A stretch of 64,000 nt of DNA from Mycolicibacterium sp. CH28 (GTDB lineage Bacteria; Actinomycetota; Actinomycetes; Mycobacteriales; Mycobacteriaceae), in NCBI RefSeq assembly GCF_004745805.1, contig NZ_SRLQ01000004.1, positions 620,001-684,000 on the forward strand, given 5' to 3'. Below the pieces are notes generated by a model. The model made no database searches. It was not told where the DNA came from and worked only from the letters and a program-made list of their open reading frames with translations. The translations under genes and the position numbers were made by a program. Positions 17,936 through 25,407 of this stretch are shown piece after piece (the stretch's first letter is position 1; every line of letters starts with the position of its first letter).

Positions 17936-18556
17936 ATGGCCGATAGGCACCACACCAGGGCGCAAGCCAGCGCAATCAGACTCACGATCGCGGGCCTGGC
18001 TGTAGGTGCCGCGCTGTTCGGGGCCGCTTCCGCTGTGGCAGATCCGGCGGTTCCGGTCCCCACGCCGGTTCCCGGAGATCCGGCACCCGCGCCGCCGGGC
18101 GGCCCGGCCGCGGTGGATCCCGGTCAGCCCGACCCAGCTGCTGCGCCTCTGCCGCCGGCCGGTCCGCCGTCGGTTCCAGAGATCGCCAACCCGGTTTACG
18201 GTTCCGGCCAGAACGGATCGGGGGTTTTCGGGACGCTCAAGGACCTCTGGCACCAAGCTCGCGATCCGTACTACGGGCCCGAAGAGACCCCCGGGGCGGT
18301 CAGCGGGTCGCTCGCGCCGCCGCCTGGTGCGGGTCCGGCACCGGCGCTACCCCCGGGTTACGTGTCGTTCAACGCACCGGGTTCTGAGACCGCCCCCGCG
18401 TCGGCGGGTGCCGGTGGTACGCCGGCGGCCGGTGGTCCGGCACTGCCGCCCGGCTACTACCCGCTCACGGGGCCGCCGCCACCCGGCTACGAGTTCGCGA
18501 CGCCCGGGCAGCCGGCGGCGGCGCCGGCGCCCACGACTGCTGTTCCGACGCCCTAA
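17936..18556 (+). CDS. Secreted Pro/Ala-rich protein
   Basis: This 206-residue protein has a signal peptide (RLTIAGLAVGAALFGAASAV, cleavage near VADPA) and a mature part dominated by Pro, Ala and Gly. A less biased centre reads VPEIANPVYGSGQNGSGVFG and TLKDLWHQARDPYYG. Two copies of an ALPPGY element occur in the C-terminal half. Proline-rich exported proteins are common in mycobacteria. No enzymatic domain is visible. Confidence 0.8.
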   Translation: MADRHHTRAQASAIRLTIAGLAVGAALFGAASAVADPAVPVPTPVPGDPAPAPPGGPAAVDPGQPDPAAAPLPPAGPPSVPEIANPVYGSGQNGSGVFGTLKDLWHQARDPYYGPEETPGAVSGSLAPPPGAGPAPALPPGYVSFNAPGSETAPASAGAGGTPAAGGPALPPGYYPLTGPPPPGYEFATPGQPAAAPAPTTAVPTP

Positions 18557-18586
18557 CGTCGGAACGACGTCGCGGGCGCGACGTCG
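18542..18586 (+). terminator. Tandem hairpins at the end of the Pro-rich protein gene
   Basis: First hairpin: GTTCCGACG (18542-18550) with CGTCGGAAC (18557-18565), loop CCCTAA containing the stop codon. Second: CGACGTCGC (18565-18573) with GCGACGTCG (18578-18586). They share base 18565, so they could compete or stack. They are likely terminators for the upstream gene. Confidence 0.6.
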
Positions 18587-18682
18587 ACTCGGAGCCCGGT
18601 TCGCGGCGAGGGACGTCCGCGCGAACTTCTGGTTATATTTGCTAAGTAATACTTTCGCTGCCTCAACGTTGGAGTCGCGCTC

Positions 18683-18961
18683 ATGACCTTGATCAAGAAG
18701 ATTCTGCCGGCCATCGTCGTCGCGGGTGGGTTGGCCGCGGGTGCGCTGGGCCTGGGCGTCGCTCCGGCCAGTGCTGACCCCGTTCCGTCGCCGCCGCCGG
18801 TGCTCGGTGAGCAGCCGCCGAGTTGGGCGCCGGCCAAGCCCGCCGAGATGTGGAATGGCCAGCCCGTCGTGTGGACATCGGGCTGGGGTGGACGCTGGGG
18901 CGTGTGGATCAATGGAGGCTTCATCACTCTGTCGTCCAACCCGGTCACCAACGGCGGCTGA
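18683..18961 (+). CDS. Small secreted Trp-rich protein
   Basis: 92 residues with a clear signal peptide (ILPAIVVAGGLAAGALGLGV, cleavage after ASA). The mature part is about 60 residues, starts Pro-rich and ends with a Trp/Gly-rich segment (VVWTSGWGGRWGVWINGGF). It resembles short mycobacterial exported proteins of unknown function. An AT-rich patch about 18630-18655 upstream is a plausible promoter. Confidence 0.78.
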   Translation: MTLIKKILPAIVVAGGLAAGALGLGVAPASADPVPSPPPVLGEQPPSWAPAKPAEMWNGQPVVWTSGWGGRWGVWINGGFITLSSNPVTNGG

Positions 18962-19127
18962 GCAACGCCGAGTCTCGCTCGTCACAATACGGCCGTGCGA
19001 TGACGGCCTAGGGTGGATACTCCGATACGGACCGCTATATAGTTAGTCCGCATAACGGATCCGGACCGTGCCGCCCTCAACGTCGGCCGACCCGGCGGAT
19101 TCGACCAAATGATGGGGCAGGAGAACG

Positions 19128-19598
19128 ATGGCGGGACTGATGGGTCGAGCGAAGTTGGCGGGTCTTGCGCTCAGCGTGGCGGCGGTGGCAAGCGTGATCT
19201 CGGCCGGTCCGGCCTCGGCCGATGCCAGTGACGACTACCCGATTCCGCATCGGATCATCATTACCAACTGCGACGTCGAGCAGTACATGGCTGCCGCTCG
19301 CGACACCAGCCCGGTGTACTTCGAGCGTTACATGATCGACCGGAGCAACCGTCCGGCCGACGTGCAGCAGTTGGCCTTCGACCGGATCCACTGGTTCTTC
19401 TCGCTCGATCCAGCTGCGCGTCGGCAGTATTCCGAGGACACCGCAACCAACGTCTACTACGAGTTTGTCGCGACCCGCTGGGGGAACTGGGCCAAGCTGT
19501 TCTTCAACAACAAGGGCGTCGTTGCCAAGGCGACCGATGTCTGCATGAACTACCCCCCGGGTGACATGTCGGTGTGGGACTGGCCCGTCGCCGGGTAG
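19128..19598 (+). CDS. DUF5078 family secreted protein
   Basis: The 156-residue protein has a signal peptide ending near GPASADA and the conserved mature sequence of mycobacterial DUF5078: [59 protein letters not shown] and MSVWDWP. Two cysteines (in TNCDVEQ and TDVCMN) probably form a disulfide. The function is unknown. Upstream, CGGAC-(13)-GTCCG spans about 19036-19058. Confidence 0.88.
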   Translation: MAGLMGRAKLAGLALSVAAVASVISAGPASADASDDYPIPHRIIITNCDVEQYMAAARDTSPVYFERYMIDRSNRPADVQQLAFDRIHWFFSLDPAARRQYSEDTATNVYYEFVATRWGNWAKLFFNNKGVVAKATDVCMNYPPGDMSVWDWPVAG

Positions 19599-19685
19599 CG
19601 GTTGTGCAGTCGTGTAGCCAGCGCATTTCGCGCTCGACGAACGCCATGATGCACGGCCCGTAACAGCCGGCCCATCTGCGTCTAT

Positions 19686-20084
19686 ATGCGGACCACAAGT
19701 AGCTGGATCCGATTGATGGTGCGGACCGTCATCGGCTCGCCCTATCTGGCCGGTTCGGTGCAGAAGCGCGACGCCGAGGCCCGGTTGGCGATGGTCAGCC
19801 ACGGCGTTCACTACATGCAAGATGTCAACGGCAACAATATCGTTTCGGCGCTGGTGCCGCTGCTGGCGAACTTGGATCGGGCCAGCAACGACATGAAGGA
19901 TGCCGTGGAGGCGTTGTTCCAGTGGTCGGGTGGGGGTTACGGCTTCGGACTGGGGGACTATGGTCCGTCGGTATCCGTGGCCTGGCCGCAGCCGTTCACA
20001 TGGACGGCCATCGACTACGCCGACCAGAAGAACAACGACATCTACGCCCTGGTCAACAGCCTTCAGAACACCTGCGCGCCCTAA
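19686..20084 (+). CDS. Hypothetical protein
   Basis: 132 residues with good mycobacterial codon bias and no recognised domain. Features: SWIRLMVRTVIGSPYLAGSV at the start, YMQDVNGNNIVSALVPLLAN in the middle, a Gly/Tyr-rich patch SGGGYGFGLGDYG, and a C-terminal YALVNSLQNTCAP. There is no signal peptide and no clear ribosome site before ATG 19686, so the true start may differ or the 5' end may be lost. It follows DUF5078 by 87 bases. Confidence 0.55.
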   Translation: MRTTSSWIRLMVRTVIGSPYLAGSVQKRDAEARLAMVSHGVHYMQDVNGNNIVSALVPLLANLDRASNDMKDAVEALFQWSGGGYGFGLGDYGPSVSVAWPQPFTWTAIDYADQKNNDIYALVNSLQNTCAP

Positions 20085-20239
20085 CATCTGGAGCGTGAAC
20101 CAGGAGGCTCACGCCTTCAGCAAGGTCCTCTCGTGCGCCAATGTCGCCACCGATGTGGAGGCGTCCTTCCGTCACGTGGATATTGCGCAGTGGCTCAAAA
20201 CCCTTCCGACACATATATATCGGCGATCAGCACGACCGT

Positions 20240-20890
20240 TTAGGACGCGCTGAGGATCTTGATCGCAAACACCAGGGTGTCGCCGGGCTGAATTCCCGCG
20301 GCGGGCTGACCCTGCGGGTAACCGTCGGCCGGAACCATGGCGACCGCAACGGTGGATCCGACCTTCTGCCCCGCAATGGCCTTTTGGAAGCCTGGCACCA
20401 CACCGTCGAGGGAGAATTCGGCCGGTTCGCCACGTTGGTAGCTGCTGTCGAAGACAGATCCGTCGCGCCCGTTCACGCCCATGTAGCAGACGGAGACGCT
20501 GGCGGTGGGGGCGACGACCGGACCATCACCGGCCTGCAGCGTATGCACTTCGGTCTGGGTGACGCTGAACGGTGCGGTGACCTTGACGACGGGGGCCGAG
20601 GTGTCGGTCGATCCAGTGACCGCGACGCTGCCGGTCGCGCCGGGCAGCGTCCACTCGGGTGCGCCCGCGTTCGCCGGTGCCGTGGTCGGGCACGTGCTGG
20701 CCGGTCCGGCCGCCTCGGTAACCGGGGAGGCGGTTACATCGGCGGTCGACGGCTTGCTCGCCGACGGCGTGCCGGTGTTGGAGCCGCAGGCAGCCAAAGC
20801 CAGGGCGACCGAGACAGCACAGGCGCCGAGGGCGGCGGTGGAAGTGGCACGAGAAAGGTTCACGGGCGTAACGGTACAGCCGCATGACAT
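20240..20890 (-). CDS. FKBP-type peptidyl-prolyl isomerase lipoprotein
   Basis: 216 residues. The N-terminus is a lipoprotein signal peptide with lipobox LAAC (lipidated Cys35), so the protein should sit on the outer face of the membrane. After a Ser/Thr/Pro linker, the last 110 residues form an FKBP domain: VCYMGVNGRDGSVFDSSYQR, FSLDGVVPGFQKAIAGQKVG and GDTLVFAIKILS. It would catalyse proline isomerisation in exported proteins. ATG 20890 has GGCGGAG upstream; GTG 20863 would give a shorter signal peptide. Confidence 0.9.
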   Translation of the reverse strand: MSCGCTVTPVNLSRATSTAALGACAVSVALALAACGSNTGTPSASKPSTADVTASPVTEAAGPASTCPTTAPANAGAPEWTLPGATGSVAVTGSTDTSAPVVKVTAPFSVTQTEVHTLQAGDGPVVAPTASVSVCYMGVNGRDGSVFDSSYQRGEPAEFSLDGVVPGFQKAIAGQKVGSTVAVAMVPADGYPQGQPAAGIQPGDTLVFAIKILSAS

Positions 20891-20959
20891 AGATCACTCC
20901 GCCAACCCCGGGGCTTTTCGTGGCACCAAAAAGTCTTGGCCAGCGCCGAGCTCATTCTC

Positions 20960-20978
20960 AGCAAACCTTCAGTAGTTG
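20960..20978 (+). promoter_or_regulatory. Possible MprA-type site upstream of pepD
   Basis: TTCTCAGCAAACCTTCAG in this position resembles the loosely conserved TCTCAG direct-repeat box bound by MprA, which controls pepD in M. tuberculosis. Only the first repeat is a good match, and position is approximate to a few bases. No mprAB genes lie in this window. Confidence 0.3.
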
Positions 20979-21048
20979 CAGGGAAGCTGCATTCAGAGCC
21001 CAAAGGGCACATACATTTGTTGTCTGGAGAAAGAGAAGCCAAAACGCG

Positions 21049-22578
21049 ATGAACGACAGGTCAGAGAATTCGCCACAGGGAAGCCATCACCAGTGGCGAC
21101 CGAAAGGGCCTGTGGATAGCGCCAACTCGGGTTCGTGGGGCAGCGCCGGGTATCAGAACCATTACGACGATGCCGAAACGACCCGGATGTACCTCCCGCC
21201 CTTCGGGGCTCACCCGCAGATGCCCCCTCAGTTCCAGGGCCGGCCAGCACAGCAAAAGGTGCGGCAGCGGGGGAAGTCTCGCGTCGGTGTGCTGGTGTCC
21301 GGCACCGCCGCCGTCGCCATGGTGGCCGGTGCCGCCGCGGCGGTCGCAGTGGTCGATCATTCCGGGCGTCCGACACCCAACGGCCTGATCGCAGCGGCAT
21401 CATCTGCACCGAACACTGCACCTATAGCTGGCCAGCCCGCCAGCGCAGCGCCCGCCGGATCGGTCGAGCAGGTATCGGCCAAAGTCTTGCCCAGCGTGGT
21501 GAAACTGCAGATCAGCAGCGGTCAGCAGCGCGAGGAGGGGTCCGGGATCGTGCTGAGTTCCGACGGATTGATCCTGACCAACAATCACGTTGTTGCCGCG
21601 GTCGCCCAAGCGGCCAGCGGCGCCCAGGGGCCGATGGCGGCCGAACGTGCACCCGGTGGACAGCTTCCCGGCTTGCCGCAGGGCATGTTCCCCGGCGGAC
21701 AGCTGCCGGGCTTGCCGCAGGGCATGTTCCCCGGTGGACAGCTGCCGGGTGACAGCCAGGACGGGCCCGACGGTTCAGGCGCCCGACCGTCAGGCCAGAG
21801 CTCCGGTGGACTGGATGCCACCGTGACCTTCTCCGATGGCCGGACCGTGCCGTTCACCGTTGTGGGTGCCGATCCCGCCGACGACATCGCTGTGGTGCGG
21901 GCCCAGAACGTTTCCGGGCTCACGCCGATCACCCTCGGCTCGTCCAAGGACTTGAAAGTCGGTCAGAACGTCGTGGCCGTCGGCTCGCCGTTGGGCCTGC
22001 AGGGGACCGTGACGACCGGCATTATCAGTGCATTGGATCGCCCGGTGGCGACCGGTGACGAGCAGACCGGCCAACATTCGGTCATGAGTGCCATCCAGAC
22101 CGACGCGGCCATCAATCCGGGCAACTCCGGTGGTGCGTTGGTCGATATGAACGGCGACCTGATCGGGGTGAACTCGGCGATCGCATCCCTTGGTGGCGGC
22201 CAGGATTCACCGGGGGCGCAAAGCGGATCAATCGGTCTCGGTTTTGCGATTCCGGTTGACCAGGCCAAGCGCATTGCCGACGAGCTGATTTCGACCGGAA
22301 CGGTCCAGCGCGCCTCGCTCGGAGTCCAGCTCAGCTCGGACGACAACGGTAAGGGGGCGATGGTGGCGAGCGTTGCGGACGGAAGTCCGGCCGCGGCCGC
22401 GGGCCTGCCGAAGGGCGCGGTGATCACCAAAGTCGACAACCATGTGATCGATGGGCCGGAATCTCTGGTGGCCGCTATTCATTCCAAGGCACCGGGGGAC
22501 GGTGTCACCCTGACCTACGACGATCCGTCGGGAAGTTCACACACGGTGCAGGTCACCCTCGGGCAGATGCAGTCCTGA
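21049..22578 (+). CDS. pepD: Membrane-anchored trypsin-like serine protease with PDZ domain (PepD/HtrA family)
   Basis: 509 residues: a polar cytoplasmic N-terminus (about 1-78), one transmembrane helix (VGVLVSGTAAVAMVAGAAAA), a trypsin-like domain and a C-terminal PDZ domain (from about GTVQRASLGVQL). The triad is intact: His in LTNNHVVA, Asp in DDIAVVRA and Ser in NPGNSGGAL. Wording such as GLGFAIPVDQAKRIADELIS closely follows M. tuberculosis PepD. HtrA-type proteases degrade or refold damaged exported proteins. Compared with PepD, there is a Gly/Leu/Pro repeat insertion between His and Asp. ATG 21049 was chosen because upstream residues are unlike the family. Confidence 0.93.
   Translation: MNDRSENSPQGSHHQWRPKGPVDSANSGSWGSAGYQNHYDDAETTRMYLPPFGAHPQMPPQFQGRPAQQKVRQRGKSRVGVLVSGTAAVAMVAGAAAAVAVVDHSGRPTPNGLIAAASSAPNTAPIAGQPASAAPAGSVEQVSAKVLPSVVKLQISSGQQREEGSGIVLSSDGLILTNNHVVAAVAQAASGAQGPMAAERAPGGQLPGLPQGMFPGGQLPGLPQGMFPGGQLPGDSQDGPDGSGARPSGQSSGGLDATVTFSDGRTVPFTVVGADPADDIAVVRAQNVSGLTPITLGSSKDLKVGQNVVAVGSPLGLQGTVTTGIISALDRPVATGDEQTGQHSVMSAIQTDAAINPGNSGGALVDMNGDLIGVNSAIASLGGGQDSPGAQSGSIGLGFAIPVDQAKRIADELISTGTVQRASLGVQLSSDDNGKGAMVASVADGSPAAAAGLPKGAVITKVDNHVIDGPESLVAAIHSKAPGDGVTLTYDDPSGSSHTVQVTLGQMQS
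21655..21750 (+). repeat. 39-bp in-frame tandem repeat within pepD
   Basis: Two full 39-base units (21655-21693, 21694-21732) and a partial third (21733-21750) encode GGQLPGLPQGMFP twice, then GGQLPG. The units differ at only a few bases. The insertion sits between the catalytic His and Asp, in a surface loop of the trypsin fold. Confidence 0.9.
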
Positions 22579-22583
22579 CGCCT

Positions 22584-23393
22584 TCACCCGATCGGCCGCC
22601 AGGCGCCCAGGACGGCCTCCCGGTACCAACCTGACCGGTTGCGGATCTGAACCCCGGGGACGTTCTGGGCGTCGACGCGACTGTCGATGATGTGTTGGTC
22701 GTCGACGAAGATCACCACGTGCGAAGCCTCGCTGGCGTTTTCGGTGGGGTGCAGAAAAATCAGATCGCCTGGCTCGAAAGGACCTTCCGGGGGAATGCGG
22801 CTGCCCATCGGGCCTGCGGTACCGGCGAACTGCTTGTGCACATCGCCACCGAATTTGATGCCCAAGCCGTAGTTGTAAACCCAGGCAGTGAAGTTGGAGC
22901 AGTCCAACCCTGGGCCGCCATCCCAGGTGCTCGTTCCGCGCGGAGCATCGGTGTCTGGATTCTCCTCGGCAGCACCGGAATTCGTCGAAGCAGGGGGATT
23001 CCAGCCCGGAATGTGATGGTGCCGGTACTGCAGTCCGAGTGGGTTGTCGGGGGTGTCGATATAGCGCATGGCCACGGCGAGGATCCGCTCCCGTCTCCAG
23101 GTTGTGGCGTCGCAGCCTGCGTCCTGCGGTACGGCTGGCGGCGGAAGGGCGCTCGCTTGGGGCCCCCAGCCGCCATTCAGGTAACGGCCGTTGGCGTCGG
23201 TGCTGTACCACCGGTCGGGGGAGACTGGGGTCTGGGGCAGCTGGTCACGGCCGGCGAAGTCCGATGTCAGCGAGTCCCAGCTACATGAGAAGGCGTGCGG
23301 CACCCGGGTGTCAGCGCTGGAGCGTGCCGGGGCGCCGACGGCCAATGCCGACGACGCGATAGCGACGATGAGTTTGAGGAGAAATCGGTTCAT
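22584..23393 (-). CDS. Secreted NlpC/P60 peptidase (C40)
   Basis: 269 residues from ATG 23393 (TTG 23405 is an alternative). It has a signal peptide (FLLKLIVAIASSALAVGAPA) and a C-terminal NlpC/P60 domain with catalytic Cys in GLDCSNFTAWVYNYGLG and His in SHVVIFVDD. Such enzymes cleave peptide stems of peptidoglycan in the periplasm. A roughly 120-residue N-terminal part with SWDSLTSDFAGRDQLPQ and YSTDANGRYLNGGWG precedes it. It converges on pepD with 5 bases between stops. Unlike the NlpC/P60 protein at 1995, its active site is intact. Confidence 0.9.
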   Translation of the reverse strand: MNRFLLKLIVAIASSALAVGAPARSSADTRVPHAFSCSWDSLTSDFAGRDQLPQTPVSPDRWYSTDANGRYLNGGWGPQASALPPPAVPQDAGCDATTWRRERILAVAMRYIDTPDNPLGLQYRHHHIPGWNPPASTNSGAAEENPDTDAPRGTSTWDGGPGLDCSNFTAWVYNYGLGIKFGGDVHKQFAGTAGPMGSRIPPEGPFEPGDLIFLHPTENASEASHVVIFVDDQHIIDSRVDAQNVPGVQIRNRSGWYREAVLGAWRPIG

Positions 23394-23429
23394 CCGGTGC
23401 GTCAACAGACCCTCAGCTCACTCGAGCGG

Positions 23430-23443
23430 TTCGCGCTAGCGAA
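23430..23443. promoter_or_regulatory. Inverted repeat TTCGC-GCTA-GCGAA
   Basis: Located 37 bases upstream of the NlpC/P60 ATG at 23393. It resembles the palindrome at 6398-6413 (TTCGC-TA-GCGAA), so one regulator might control both exported proteins. The spacer differs (4 versus 2 bases), which weakens the link. Confidence 0.4.
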
Positions 23444-23510
23444 GCGATCCTAAGCTGACCCTGGTCAGGGTTCGCGGTGAACCGGCCGAGAACGTCTGGC
23501 TCCTGACCGG

Positions 23511-24182
23511 TTAGTACAGGGTTTCGATACCGGCCAACAGGATCTCGATGCCCGCGAGGAATTGCTCGCGGTCGTCATGTTCAGGCAGTTGTTGGGCGAT
23601 CTGGTGTACGAACGGATACTGCACCGGATCGCATTGCGCCCATCGGGACGCGATCGTCTCGAGGAAGGCGGACCGGTCTCGCTCTCGGGGAGCTAATTGC
23701 ATGACCGCTGCGTACTGCGCTGCGAGGCCGAGGATGGAGCTCACCAGCGCGGACGAAGAATTGAACCGTGCATCCTCGGCAACCCCGAGGGCGCCGAGCT
23801 GTCCGCCGATGCCTTCCCAGATGCGTAGCATCGCCGCCTGCCAGGGTTCGCGGGCAAGCTGGGTGCCCACCCAAGGGCGCGCGTCGATCGCATCGAACAC
23901 GCCGACTGCGATGCCGCGTATTGCTTCTTGTGGCTCGGTGTCGCCGACCACCTCGGCCATGACGCGAGCGATGACGGTGTCGGCCGCTGCAGCCAGAAGG
24001 TCGTTCTTGTCGGCGACGTGCCAGTAGATCGCTCCGCTCCCGGTGACCAGGCGAGCGGCGAGGGCGCGGAAGGTGAGCGCGTTCTCGCCGTCGGCGTCGA
24101 GGATGCCGATCGCAGCCTCGACGATCCGCTCCTTGGACAGTGCGTCGGTGCGCCGTTCGGCCCGTTGGGGCTTGGTCACCAT
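23511..24182 (-). CDS. TetR-family repressor of the adjacent monooxygenase
   Basis: 223 residues from ATG 24182 (ATG 24191 also possible). The N-terminal TetR helix-turn-helix reads IVEAAIGILDADGENALTFR, then GSGAIYWHVADKNDLL. The C-terminal ligand domain is typical of the TetR_C class near ARPWVGTQLAREPWQAAMLR. It is transcribed away from a TetX-like monooxygenase. Two identical 15-base palindromes lie between them, so it probably represses both genes until a ligand binds. Confidence 0.92.
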   Translation of the reverse strand: MVTKPQRAERRTDALSKERIVEAAIGILDADGENALTFRALAARLVTGSGAIYWHVADKNDLLAAAADTVIARVMAEVVGDTEPQEAIRGIAVGVFDAIDARPWVGTQLAREPWQAAMLRIWEGIGGQLGALGVAEDARFNSSSALVSSILGLAAQYAAVMQLAPRERDRSAFLETIASRWAQCDPVQYPFVHQIAQQLPEHDDREQFLAGIEILLAGIETLY

Positions 24183-24202
24183 GCCGACCATCTTGACACA
24201 AC

Positions 24203-24242
24203 TGGAACAGTGTTCCAATATGCCTAATGGAACAGTGTTCCA
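24203..24242. promoter_or_regulatory. Twin TetR operators
   Basis: TGGAACAGTGTTCCA occurs twice, at 24203-24217 and 24228-24242. Each is a perfect palindrome apart from its central base, and the centres are 25 bases apart. They sit between the divergent start codons at 24182 and 24264, the standard position for autoregulated TetR divergons. Confidence 0.88.
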
Positions 24243-24263
24243 ACTATCGCTGGAAGGAGTTCT

Positions 24264-25388
24264 GTGACGACACCCATCGCAATCGTCGGCGCTGGCCTCG
24301 GTGGACTGACACTCGCCCGCGTGCTCCACGTAAATGGCATCGCTGCAACTGTTTACGAGGCAGACTCGGCGGACCAGGCCCGCGCACAGGGCGGCCAGCT
24401 CGACATCCACGAGCACGACGGACAGCTCGCACTCGCGGCGGCCGGACTGACCGACGAGTTTCGCGCCATCATCCACGAAGGCGGCCAGGCCTCCCGGGTG
24501 CTCGACCGGCACGGCTCGGTGTTGTTCGACCAGCCCGACGACGGGACGGGCGAACGTCCCGAGGTGCTGCGTGGGGACCTGCGACGGATCCTGCTGGATG
24601 CGTTGCCGCCGGAGACGGTCCGGTGGGGACACAAGCTCATCGACGTCCGTGCCATCGGCGATGGCCGTCACGAGCTTATCTTCGCTAACGGGTCGACCGC
24701 GGCGAGTGCGCTGCTGGTGGGTGCCGACGGCGCTTGGTCGAGGGTGCGGGGGCTGCTCTCGACGGCCGAGCCGGCATACGTCGGAACGGTATTCGTCGAG
24801 ACTTACCTGTTCGACGTCGACGCGCGTCATCCCGCGGCATCCGAAGCGGTCGGTGGGGGAGCGATGTACGCGCTTACGCCGGGAAAAGGGATCATCGCAC
24901 ACCGCGAAGCCGGGGCGGTCATCCACACCTACGTCATGCTGAACCGCACCCCCGAGTGGGTTACCGATATCGACTTCACTGATTCCGCCGCCGCGGCTGC
25001 TCGCGTGGCCGCCGAGTTCGATGGGTGGGCAAGGGAACTCACTGCGTTGATCAGCGGTGGCGACACCGCGCCGGTCCCACGGATGCTCTACACCCTCCCG
25101 AACGAACATCGCTGGGACCGCAAACCCGGGGTGACATTGCTCGGTGACGCCGCGCACCTGATGCCGCCGTCGGGGGACGGCGCGAACCTGGCAATGCTCG
25201 ACGGCGCCGAACTTGGCGCGGCGATCGCATTGCACCCCAACGACATCGATTCGGCGCTAACCCTTTACGAAGAGACGATGTTCCCGCGCAGCCACGCCCT
25301 GACTGTCGAGGCGCATCAGACACTCGATCGCTGCATCGGCGACCGCGCTCCCTCGGGCTTCCTCGATCTCTTCGCCGGAGTGGCCTGA
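24264..25388 (+). CDS. FAD-dependent monooxygenase, TetX-like
   Basis: 374 residues, starting at GTG 24264 after TGGAAGGAG. The Rossmann motif GAGLGGLTLARVL is at residues 8-20. GGQLDIHEHDGQLAL, EVLRGDLRRILLDAL and the FAD-binding GDAAHLMPPSGDGANLAM (from Gly294) follow the pattern of TetX tetracycline-inactivating enzymes and their relatives. These hydroxylate aromatic substrates with NADPH and oxygen. Whether tetracyclines are substrates cannot be read from sequence. Control by the divergent TetR is likely. Confidence 0.9.
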   Translation: MTTPIAIVGAGLGGLTLARVLHVNGIAATVYEADSADQARAQGGQLDIHEHDGQLALAAAGLTDEFRAIIHEGGQASRVLDRHGSVLFDQPDDGTGERPEVLRGDLRRILLDALPPETVRWGHKLIDVRAIGDGRHELIFANGSTAASALLVGADGAWSRVRGLLSTAEPAYVGTVFVETYLFDVDARHPAASEAVGGGAMYALTPGKGIIAHREAGAVIHTYVMLNRTPEWVTDIDFTDSAAAAARVAAEFDGWARELTALISGGDTAPVPRMLYTLPNEHRWDRKPGVTLLGDAAHLMPPSGDGANLAMLDGAELGAAIALHPNDIDSALTLYEETMFPRSHALTVEAHQTLDRCIGDRAPSGFLDLFAGVA

Positions 25389-25407
25389 ATCGCGGGAAGC
25401 AACGCCG

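Noticed and set aside
18542..18586. Hairpins as an attachment site or riboswitch
   Set aside because: Their position at the stop codon and short stems are simply explained by termination.
21655..21750. 39-bp repeats as a CRISPR-like array
   Set aside because: Units are contiguous, in frame and coding, with no spacers.
23511..25235. Very long minus-strand open frame running from the TetR gene across the whole monooxygenase gene
   Set aside because: The part above 24191 is Arg/Pro/His-rich antisense of the TetX-like gene and crosses the operators. Only the TetR part shows a domain.
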